A model generated the notes under the pieces. That model saw only the letters and a program-made list of their open reading frames with translations. It made no database searches and was not told the origin of the DNA. From JBIOJM01 sp044450785 (lineage in GTDB: Bacteria; Planctomycetota; Planctomycetia; Isosphaerales; Isosphaeraceae), in contig JBIOJM010000454.1 in the NCBI GenBank assembly GCA_044450785.1, positions 1 through 6,559 of the forward strand: DNA of 6,559 nt. The letters are read 5' to 3'. Position 1 is the stretch's first letter. Every line of letters starts with the position of its first letter. Shown here in pieces: positions 1 through 6,266 of this stretch. The position numbers and the translations under genes are program-made.

Positions 1-12
1 CCTCGATTCTTC

Positions 13-41
13 TTGACCGGACCACTTGTATACTATAGAGT
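13..41 (+). promoter_or_regulatory. Possible sigma-70-type promoter ahead of the three-gene run
   Basis: TTGACC at 13-18 matches five of six bases of the -35 consensus. It is followed at exactly 17 bases by TAGAGT at 36-41, which matches four of six bases of the -10 consensus. Transcription would then start near base 48, just before the AAGGAG at 56-61. An alternative -10, TATACT at 29-34, is a better hexamer but has no good -35 at normal spacing. The window edge is close, so upstream elements are invisible. This is an inference from pattern match only. Confidence 0.3.
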
Positions 42-55
42 ACGTGCGCGTGCTC

Positions 56-61
56 AAGGAG
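56..61 (+). promoter_or_regulatory. Shine-Dalgarno AAGGAG supporting an alternative GTG start at 68
   Basis: AAGGAG lies six bases ahead of a GTG at 68-70 that is in frame with the first gene. It would add seven residues to the N-terminus. A second site, GAGG at 79-82, is six bases ahead of the ATG at 89. The ATG start was preferred because family members begin with a short helix right at that point. The GTG start has the stronger ribosome-binding site, so the choice is open. Confidence 0.4.
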
Positions 62-88
62 CCGGCAGTGCAAAACACGAGGTTAAGA

Positions 89-622
89 ATGGAATCGTCG
101 CAAATCGTCCTGAAGCTGGTTCTCGACGAGATCGGCCTCCAGCCGCAAGTGAGCACATTCCCTGAACGCCTCTCCATCCAGAAAACGATTTACTTGACCC
201 AGCTCACGGGGCTAGACCTTGGCTACCGCTTCAGTTGGTATATTCATGGCCCATACTGTCGGGAGCTAACGAGCGACGCCTTCCAACTTGTAGAGGCGCT
301 CGAGAGTAATGAATCCGTCCCCGGCGATCGACCGCTGAACCCTCTCGCGAGAGAATTCGCCGGCAAGGCAAGGACGATCTGGGAGAATCAGCCGAGCCAC
401 ATCGCGTCCAGCGAATGGCTCGAGCTTCTCGCCTCCTTGCACTACCTCAAGCACATCGTATACTGGCCTGGTGCTCAGCGGCCTCGCGAGTTCGACGTCG
501 TATTCGCGGCCCTCGTCAAGAGCAAGCCAAGATTCGAAGGAAACCGGGCCGAGACCCTGCTCGCGTGGGATCGACTTGGGCAGGTCGGCCTGCTCGACCA
601 CAAGGTGATGGCTCGACCCTAG
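89..622 (+). CDS. YwgA-like protein (uncharacterised; distantly Panacea/SocA-like)
   Basis: This encodes about 177 residues from the ATG at 89; a GTG at 68 is an alternative start. The recognisable part is the N-terminal half: a leading helix, then an LSIQKTIYLTQL helix, then YRFSWYIHGPYCRELTSDA. That block, a helix with (L/I)QKxxYL followed by FxWYxHGPYxxELT, is the signature I associate with the YwgA family (COG3432) and the related Panacea/DUF4065 proteins. Neither has a settled enzymatic activity, so no reaction is assigned. The second half (about residues 85-177) is predicted helical with no motif I recognise. There is no signal peptide or membrane segment, so it is probably cytoplasmic. 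The gene is first in a codirectional run, 24 bases before an HD-phosphohydrolase remnant. From memory, B. subtilis ywgA and ywfO are likewise adjacent. The gene has noticeably more A/T-ending codons than the helicase downstream. Confidence 0.82.
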   Translation: MESSQIVLKLVLDEIGLQPQVSTFPERLSIQKTIYLTQLTGLDLGYRFSWYIHGPYCRELTSDAFQLVEALESNESVPGDRPLNPLAREFAGKARTIWENQPSHIASSEWLELLASLHYLKHIVYWPGAQRPREFDVVFAALVKSKPRFEGNRAETLLAWDRLGQVGLLDHKVMARP

Positions 623-629
623 ACGAGGT

Positions 630-636
630 GGAGGAG
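630..636 (+). promoter_or_regulatory. Ribosome-binding site GGAGGAG of the HD-protein remnant
   Basis: The purine run GGAGGAG ends ten bases before the GTG at 647-649. It marks that GTG as the original start of the HD gene: the encoded MGGYRHK leads directly into the conserved DPVHG segment at the length expected for the family N-terminus. The site lies in the 24-base gap after the YwgA-like gene. Confidence 0.55.
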
Positions 637-646
637 ACCCCTTTCC

Positions 647-992
647 GTGGGAGGCTACCGCCACAAGGTCGTTGTCGATCCAGTCCACGGAGCGATTGGT
701 CTCAGTAAGGTCGAGACGGATGTCGTCAACACGGCCGCGTTTCAACGCCTGCGCCGCTTGAAGCAGCTCGGCCTGGCCAGCTTGGTCTATCCCACGGCGG
801 ACCATTCTCGGTTTGCCCACTCTCTAGGCGTCTTTCACCGTCTTGCTGATCGAGAACGACTGCCATCTGGTCCATCACCTCTCCTCGCTCCGATTCAAGA
901 CGGCTCGCCTGTATCTCGTGAACAACGAGCCGCCGCTGCCCCCTGAAAAGATCGAGACGATCCGACGAGAGGTTGACGGTTGGTTGAGATGA
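647..992 (+). pseudogene. HD-domain phosphohydrolase (COG1078/YwfO, dGTPase-like), internally deleted and frameshifted
   Basis: From the GTG at 647 the reading frame gives MGGYRHKVVVDPVHGAIGL, then FQRLRRLKQLGLASLVYP and HSRFAHSLGVFH. This is the classic N-terminus of COG1078 HD phosphohydrolases, which include dGTPase-like and SAMHD1-like enzymes. The first metal-ligand histidine sits in RFAHSLGV. Family resemblance stops near base 838. Read in the +1-shifted frame, bases 840-992 encode LLIENDCHLVHHLSSLRFKT, then LYLVNNEPPLPPEKIETIR and a TGA at 990-992, which looks like a genuine protein C-terminus. The HD pair and later aspartate are absent. A normal member has roughly 430-500 residues, so about 1 kb appears to be missing. 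The original frame runs on only to a stop at 944-946 with non-conserved sequence. The remnant is inactive. That the tail belongs to the same ancestral gene is inference; it could be the end of a different lost gene. An assembly error is also possible. Confidence 0.75.
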
Positions 993-1018
993 ACACAAGC
1001 GAGATGGTGCCGCAATGA
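989..1018 (+). other. Nine-codon micro-ORF bridging the pseudogene and the helicase
   Basis: The ATG at 989 overlaps the TGA (990-992) of the upstream frame as ATGA. Its reading frame, MNTSEMVPQ, stops at TGA 1016-1018, which overlaps the helicase ATG at 1015 in a second ATGA. No strong Shine-Dalgarno precedes the helicase start; only a weak GCGAG lies at 999-1003. Ribosomes could therefore reach the helicase start by coupled reinitiation. It could equally be chance in a 22-base gap. Confidence 0.2.
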
Positions 1019-4000
1019 ACCCCCTTCTGATCGCCCGCAACCTCCGCACCGAGTACCTCAAGCTGCTCAAAACAGCCTTCGCCCCCCGCCAGCCGGAGCT
1101 GGCCAAGGCGTTTCGAGCCGAGATCGAGAAGGACGGCTTCCTGACCCGCGAGCCGTTCATCGCGCTGGCGCAACCGTACGAGAACGCGCCGCCGCTCGAC
1201 GTCCTCTCACCCGAGGCCCGCGCGCGTTTCGGCTCGATCGCGGAGCGGCCCTATCTCCACCAGTCCGTTGCCTGCCGCCGGATTCTCGAGGGCAAGCCCA
1301 CGGTCGTCGCCACCGGCACCGGCTCGGGGAAGACCGAGGCGTTCCTGATGCCGATCATCGACCACTGCTTGCGCGAGCACCGCGAAGGCGACGACTCGGT
1401 CAAGGCGATCTTGATCTACCCGATGAACGCGCTGGCCAATGACCAGTGCGGCCGGATTCGCAAGCTTCTCGACGCCACGACCGTCTCGTTCGGCCGTTAC
1501 ACGGGCGAGACCCGGATCATGGGCTCCCGCCCCGCTGACGCGCCTGAGAACGAGCGAGTCCTCCGAACCGAGTTCCACGCCCGGCCTCCGGACCTGCTGC
1601 TCACCAACTACCTGATGCTCGAGTACATGCTCATGCGGAAAGACGGCAGGGAGATCTTCAAGAACCACCGCGTTCGCACCATCGTGCTCGACGAGGTTCA
1701 CACCTACCACGGCACCCTCGGGACCGACGTTGCCTGCCTGATGCGCCGGCTCCGCGACGCCTTGCGCAAGAGCAACCCCAAGCTTGATCCGGTCTTCATC
1801 GGCACCTCGGCTACCCTCCAGGCCGGCGATGAGGGCGATCCCAGGGCCGGCATTGCCCAGTTCTTCGCACGTCTTACCGGCCAGGAAATACCGCCTGAGG
1901 CGATCGTCACCGAGGTGACCGAAACGCCTCCGTTGCCCGCCGGGTTGAACTTGCCCCCTTCTCCCAACATCACTGAGGAGGATCTGAACTCCTTCGACCA
2001 AGAAGACCCCAATCAAGTTGCGGCCCTGGTTCGGAAGCTGACCGGAGCCCCGCCCGGCTCGCCCGAGCCGAATGCCGCCCTCTGGGATCGCGCGGCGCTG
2101 CCGTACCTGATGATGGAGTGGCTCCGGCATCCCCGCTCGGAGAAAGAAGTCTTGCAGCTTCTCAGCGAGCGGCCTGAGCGGCAGGGGGCCAACCCCGAAG
2201 CTGTTCGCCGCGAGCTCGAGGCAGCGCTCCTGGTCGGGCCATGCTTGCCAGACGGTGGCCTCGTCAAGATCCGTCCCCGGGTCCACCGATTCCTTCGCGG
2301 CCTGGCTCGGTTCTGGCGTTGTACGAACCCGTCCTGCGGCAAGCTGCTCGGAGAAGAGATTGGTGAGTGCGACCTGTGCGGCTCGAAGAGCCTGCCCTTG
2401 GCCCTCTGCCGCACGTGCGGCTGGGACTTCTTTGTTGCCGTTCAACCGGACGAAGACCGGGCGCTAGAGCCCTGGACCTGGCGGCGGTCGACCAAGGACA
2501 CGCTGTTCCTGTACGACCCGCCCAGCGTCCGGGTCGAGGTTGATCCCGAGGTCGACGCGTCCGGGGCCGAGGACGAGGACGACGAACCCGCGCCGGCCGA
2601 CGTCACGGACGAGGAGCCCGAGTCGGAATCCGGGGCAACCCAGTTGGGCCTGTTCGACCGCAACCTGGACCCCATGAGCCTCCGGCTCTGGCACGCCGGG
2701 GAACAAGGCCTGCCGGGGACGAAGGACCTGCTAAGGCCGGTACTCCTGCACAAGGGCAGGGGAACGCGCTGCCCGGTCTGCTCGAGCCGTTACGGCAGCT
2801 TCGACGTGCTGACGCCGGTGAGCCTCGGAAACTCCTCGGCGCTGACCCACGTCTCGCGGGTACTGATGAATGGCTTGCCAGTAGACCAGCGGAAGCTCTT
2901 GGTATTCTGCGACAGCCGCCAGGACGCCTGTCACCAGGCCCGTTTCGTCGAGGCATCCGAAGACCGGGTGCGGCTCCGCCGGCTCGTCTACTTCCTGCTG
3001 GACGGTGCGAAAGAGCCGCATGACCTGGAGTGGCTGGTCGACGGGCTGCACGAACGGTACGTCATCCAGGGACGGTTCGCGAAGACCAAGAAGAAAGACC
3101 AGTTGAAGCGCGAGAAGGACCGGGTCTGGGGCGAGCTGCTGGCCGAGTTCGTCATCTCGCCCCGCGTCCGTGCGGGACTGGAGCGAATGGGACTCGTCAA
3201 GGTCCGTCACGCCGGCCTTGAGGATGCACTGGCGGGAGACACCTTCCAGCGGCTGTGCGCTCTGCACCAGCTTCGACCCGGCGTCGCGGCGCACGCCGCG
3301 CGGCTGATCCTCGATGAGATGCGCCAGCGGAGAGCGGTTAACCACGAGGTGTTCAAGACACGTCTCTTCCCCAACGACAGACTCGCATCCCGTTTCGGAA
3401 TCCAGGTCAACCGCTACATCGGCAAGCCGGCGGCATTCCTGCCGCCCCAGCAAAAGTCCGCGGAAACCCGATCGTACAAGCTGTTCGCCACCTGGAACAC
3501 GAAGGGTAGCCCGAACTCGATTCAGCGGCTGTGGCACCACCTGCACCGTGTCAACGACACGGTGAGCAACGGCACGCCAGCATCGCTGGAAGCACTTTTG
3601 GAGTGGCTCTCCCACGAGGGATACCTCGCCTGGGAGACCGTCGGCGGTGAGCACGAGGCCGGGGAGGGCTACCAGGTCAACCACGAACAGCTCGAGTTCG
3701 AGGCCGGCCGCTCGTTCCGCCGCTGCTCTGTCTGCGACCGGGTTGCCGCGAACGAGCGCGACGAGCACCCCTGCGATCGCCCGAACTGTTCAGGCAGGAT
3801 GGTATCCTGGGCAGGGCCGATCGCGGCGGGGAACCTGAACGCCCTGATGGCTGTGCAGGATTATGCCCCGCCGCTCTTCGCCGCCGAGCACTCCGCGGCC
3901 GTGACCGAAGAGGACCGCGAGCAGGCCGAGGACGGCTTTATGAACCGCACGCCGCCCCGCCCGAACCTGCTGGCCTGCACGCCGACTCTCGAGATGGGCG

Positions 4001-6210
4001 TCAACATCGGCGATCTGGAAGCGGTCGCGATGCGAAATATCCCGCCCAGCCCGGCCCACTACGCTCAGCGCTCAGGTCGTACGGGGCGCGTCAGCCGGAT
4101 GGGCATCGTCGCCGGGTTCAGCCGCAACACGCCTCATGATGGCTACTTCTTCGACCATCCCGGCGAGATCATCTCCGGCGCGATCCCGCCGCCTCGGTTC
4201 AACCTCGACAACCTGGAGGCGATCGCCCGCCACGTCAGGAGCCTGGTCCTCGAACACGCCGGGCTGGACATCCCCCACAACCTGGCGAACTACCTGACCG
4301 ATAAGGGGCAGCCGATCGAGCACGCGATCAACGACTTGCTCGCCAAGATCCAGGGCGGGGCGGAACCCGCGGTCTCGTCGGCGCGGCGCCTTTGGCCCGA
4401 CCTGCCTGGCGCAGCGTCCGACTTCTTTGAGGCAATCGCTGCCGCTTTTCCGGACGCGGTCAAGGCGACGCTCGTTGAGCGGGGCAAGCTACTAAGCCAG
4501 GCCGCCGAAGAGGTGCGGAAGCTGGGCGAAAAGATCAAGCTGACCCCCAAGGAGGATCAGGCGCAGTCGGGTTACCGCATCCTCGCCATCCGCCTCCGCG
4601 AGGACAACCGCTACGCCTACCTGCCGCGCGTCCTTGCCGAGGCCGGGCTGCTCCCCGGCTATTCGTTCCCATCCGACCCCGGCTCGGTGGCTCTGGGCTA
4701 CCAGCCCGAGCCGGTCTTCGGCGGTCGGCTCCAGGCCCAGCGTGAGTTTGCCCCGGGCCAGATTGTCTACGCGCGGGGTGGCCGGTGGCGTGTGACCGGC
4801 GTGGCGCTGCACCGGCCGGGCTCGCCCGCGGGGCCCGGCCAGTCGATGTTCAAGTTCACCCTCTGCGGGAGCTGCGGGCTGGCCAACCGCCCGAACCTCA
4901 ACTTCTGCGCACGCTGTCAGGCCGCGATCGGAGACAACGACGGGGCCGGGCTCGCGACTTTCACCGCGTGGGACGCGAGCGCCTTCCAGGCGTGGGAGTC
5001 GGAGGTGGTCGGCGACAGCGAGGAAGACCGCATGATGGCGGCCTTCGACATCCGCCCGCATCCGCAGCTCGACCGGGAGGGGGTTCGCTTCCGGATCGGT
5101 CCTTGGGCGCTGGACCTGCGGTCGCAGGAGGAGATCTGGTTCATCAACCACGGCCTGAAGGAGGTCGGCAGCCTGGCCGAGGACCGGGCGTCGAGCCCCG
5201 GGTTCGTGCTCTGCCCCCAGTGCGGCGACTACTTCGACAAGACCGAGCAGAGGAAGTTGTCCAAGGCCGCCAAACAGCAAGACGGCGAGACGGTCCAGGA
5301 CTCGCGCGCGGCGCTCGGCCCGCACGCCAAGCGGTGCAACGGGACGCCGGACCGCTTCTCGTTAGGCCACAAGCGGAAGGCCGACACGCTCCGCCTGGTC
5401 GTCCCCGACCCCGCCCAACTCGGGGGCGAGGTGGTGGCCTGGTCTTGGTCGTTGCTTTACGCGCTGGTCCGGGGTGCGATCCGGCTGTTCGAGGTCGACG
5501 AGGACGACCTGGAGGCGTACGTCCTGACCCGGCTGCTCAGTAACGAAGACGGACCAACGCGAGAGGAGCCGCTCGACATGCTGCTGATCGACCCGGTTTT
5601 GGGTGGGTCCGGCTTGCTTCGACGCCTGGCCGAGCACCTCCCATCAGTCGCGAAGGCCGCGCTGGAGCATCTCGACGGCCACGATTGCCCCAACTCGTGT
5701 TACCGCTGCCTCCGCTCGTACCGCAATCAGCGCCTGCATAAGCTGCTGGACTGGCGACTGGCTGTGCCCTATCTGCGAGCCTTGACGGGGGAGACGGTCA
5801 CCCTTGAGGGACCGATTCAGGGAGTCCAGCCGGTGCCGGGCAACGAGGGGCCCGAGTGGGACGAAGCGCGGGCCGAGGGCTGCGAGTCGCCTCAGGAACT
5901 GAACCTGCTGAAGGCCATTCGCGCCGACGGCTCGCTGCCCGAACCGGCCAAGCAACACGAGGTGTGGGACGGCGCACGCATTTTGACCCGGTCCGATTTT
6001 GCCTTTCTGGGCGGCGACACGAAAGTGCTGATCTACGTGGACGGGTTGCAATGGCACTCGAGCGTGCGCCAGCGGACCCTCGACAATCGGATCACCAACC
6101 GCCTCCAGATGATGAATTATCTGGTATTGCGGTTCTTGGGCAGCGAGGTCCAACAGACACCGGAGGCGTGCGTTCGTCAGATCAAAAACAGCTTGAGCGA
6201 CACCACGTGA
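1015..6210 (+). CDS. Giant DEAD/DEAH helicase with DUF1998 and C-terminal Vsr/DUF559-like nuclease domain (COG1205, DruE-like)
   Basis: This 1731-residue cytoplasmic superfamily 2 DNA helicase/translocase has an intact reading frame. First RecA lobe: RPYLHQ 78-83, Walker A TGTGSGKT 100-107 (K106), YPMNALANDQ 135-144, TNYLMLEYML 197-206, DEVH 226-229, SAT 265-267. A zinc region follows, with C436/C441/C452/C455, then C465/C468 and C586/C589. The last two pairs flank an acidic, probably disordered loop (508-538) ending in QLGLF (543-547). Second lobe: motif IV LVFCDSRQDA 629-638, a roughly 350-residue insertion ending in a four-cysteine knuckle (C904/C907/C920/C925), TLEMGVNIG 991-999 and QRSGRTGR 1018-1025 with arginine fingers. 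Further zinc sites are C1284/C1287/C1298/C1301 and C1400/C1403/H1437/C1441. The DUF1998/MZB region has DPVLGGSG 1526-1533 and C1558/C1562/C1565. Residues about 1620-1728 form an endonuclease-like fold with E1628, D1661, IYVDG 1673-1677, W1680 and H1681. The ATG at 1015 fits the family N-terminus, which begins just before the Q-region. Length and architecture resemble Druantia DruE; DISARM DrmA/DrmB split these parts between two proteins. The helicase assignment is firm; a defence role is inferred. Confidence 0.95.
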   Translation: MNPLLIARNLRTEYLKLLKTAFAPRQPELAKAFRAEIEKDGFLTREPFIALAQPYENAPPLDVLSPEARARFGSIAERPYLHQSVACRRILEGKPTVVATGTGSGKTEAFLMPIIDHCLREHREGDDSVKAILIYPMNALANDQCGRIRKLLDATTVSFGRYTGETRIMGSRPADAPENERVLRTEFHARPPDLLLTNYLMLEYMLMRKDGREIFKNHRVRTIVLDEVHTYHGTLGTDVACLMRRLRDALRKSNPKLDPVFIGTSATLQAGDEGDPRAGIAQFFARLTGQEIPPEAIVTEVTETPPLPAGLNLPPSPNITEEDLNSFDQEDPNQVAALVRKLTGAPPGSPEPNAALWDRAALPYLMMEWLRHPRSEKEVLQLLSERPERQGANPEAVRRELEAALLVGPCLPDGGLVKIRPRVHRFLRGLARFWRCTNPSCGKLLGEEIGECDLCGSKSLPLALCRTCGWDFFVAVQPDEDRALEPWTWRRSTKDTLFLYDPPSVRVEVDPEVDASGAEDEDDEPAPADVTDEEPESESGATQLGLFDRNLDPMSLRLWHAGEQGLPGTKDLLRPVLLHKGRGTRCPVCSSRYGSFDVLTPVSLGNSSALTHVSRVLMNGLPVDQRKLLVFCDSRQDACHQARFVEASEDRVRLRRLVYFLLDGAKEPHDLEWLVDGLHERYVIQGRFAKTKKKDQLKREKDRVWGELLAEFVISPRVRAGLERMGLVKVRHAGLEDALAGDTFQRLCALHQLRPGVAAHAARLILDEMRQRRAVNHEVFKTRLFPNDRLASRFGIQVNRYIGKPAAFLPPQQKSAETRSYKLFATWNTKGSPNSIQRLWHHLHRVNDTVSNGTPASLEALLEWLSHEGYLAWETVGGEHEAGEGYQVNHEQLEFEAGRSFRRCSVCDRVAANERDEHPCDRPNCSGRMVSWAGPIAAGNLNALMAVQDYAPPLFAAEHSAAVTEEDREQAEDGFMNRTPPRPNLLACTPTLEMGVNIGDLEAVAMRNIPPSPAHYAQRSGRTGRVSRMGIVAGFSRNTPHDGYFFDHPGEIISGAIPPPRFNLDNLEAIARHVRSLVLEHAGLDIPHNLANYLTDKGQPIEHAINDLLAKIQGGAEPAVSSARRLWPDLPGAASDFFEAIAAAFPDAVKATLVERGKLLSQAAEEVRKLGEKIKLTPKEDQAQSGYRILAIRLREDNRYAYLPRVLAEAGLLPGYSFPSDPGSVALGYQPEPVFGGRLQAQREFAPGQIVYARGGRWRVTGVALHRPGSPAGPGQSMFKFTLCGSCGLANRPNLNFCARCQAAIGDNDGAGLATFTAWDASAFQAWESEVVGDSEEDRMMAAFDIRPHPQLDREGVRFRIGPWALDLRSQEEIWFINHGLKEVGSLAEDRASSPGFVLCPQCGDYFDKTEQRKLSKAAKQQDGETVQDSRAALGPHAKRCNGTPDRFSLGHKRKADTLRLVVPDPAQLGGEVVAWSWSLLYALVRGAIRLFEVDEDDLEAYVLTRLLSNEDGPTREEPLDMLLIDPVLGGSGLLRRLAEHLPSVAKAALEHLDGHDCPNSCYRCLRSYRNQRLHKLLDWRLAVPYLRALTGETVTLEGPIQGVQPVPGNEGPEWDEARAEGCESPQELNLLKAIRADGSLPEPAKQHEVWDGARILTRSDFAFLGGDTKVLIYVDGLQWHSSVRQRTLDNRITNRLQMMNYLVLRFLGSEVQQTPEACVRQIKNSLSDTT

Positions 6211-6247
6211 CCGTGATCACATTTCGCGCGGATCGGTTGGTGGATAC

Positions 6248-6266
6248 CGTCTACGCCCCATAGACG
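6248..6266. terminator. Short stem-loop between converging genes, possible weak terminator
   Basis: CGTCTA at 6248-6253 and TAGACG at 6261-6266 form a perfect six-base inverted repeat with a seven-base loop. It lies 37 bases past the helicase stop and overlaps the stop codon of the minus-strand gene. No T-run follows on either strand, so intrinsic termination would be weak. An 8-base palindrome GTGATCAC at 6213-6220 also lies in this 40-base gap. The function is uncertain. Confidence 0.2.

Noticed and set aside
26..88. TTG start at 26 for the first gene
   Set aside because: It has no Shine-Dalgarno, falls inside the likely promoter, and adds residues that do not resemble the family N-terminus; starts at 68 or 89 are better supported.
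829..846. Programmed ribosomal frameshift joining the two HD fragments
   Set aside because: There is no classic slippery heptamer, and a frameshift alone would not restore the missing HD catalytic region; a deletion explains the data better.
647..946. Intact 99-residue protein from the HD N-terminus
   Set aside because: Only the first ~64 residues match the HD family. The rest, up to the stop at 944-946, is unconserved out-of-frame sequence, while the neighbouring frame gives a sensible C-terminus. A functional mini-protein is unlikely.
1207..2445. 412-codon open frame on the minus strand inside the helicase gene
   Set aside because: It is an antisense shadow of GC-rich coding sequence. It has no recognisable domain, its composition is rich in Arg/Gly/Ala/Val, and the plus strand carries unmistakable helicase motifs here.
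2731..3768. 345-codon open frame on the minus strand
   Set aside because: Antisense to the helicase motif IV-V region; no conserved motif or ribosome-binding site was seen, and the low-stop pattern is expected at this GC content.
4492..5325. 277-codon minus-strand and 252-codon plus-strand (4785-5543) overlapping open frames
   Set aside because: Both are out-of-frame readings of the helicase C-terminal half. The plus-strand one is dominated by Arg, Gly and Pro, typical of a shadow frame.
6211..6250. Intrinsic terminator at the palindrome GTGATCAC (6213-6220)
   Set aside because: The palindrome is only eight bases with no loop and no following T-run, so it cannot form a normal terminator hairpin.
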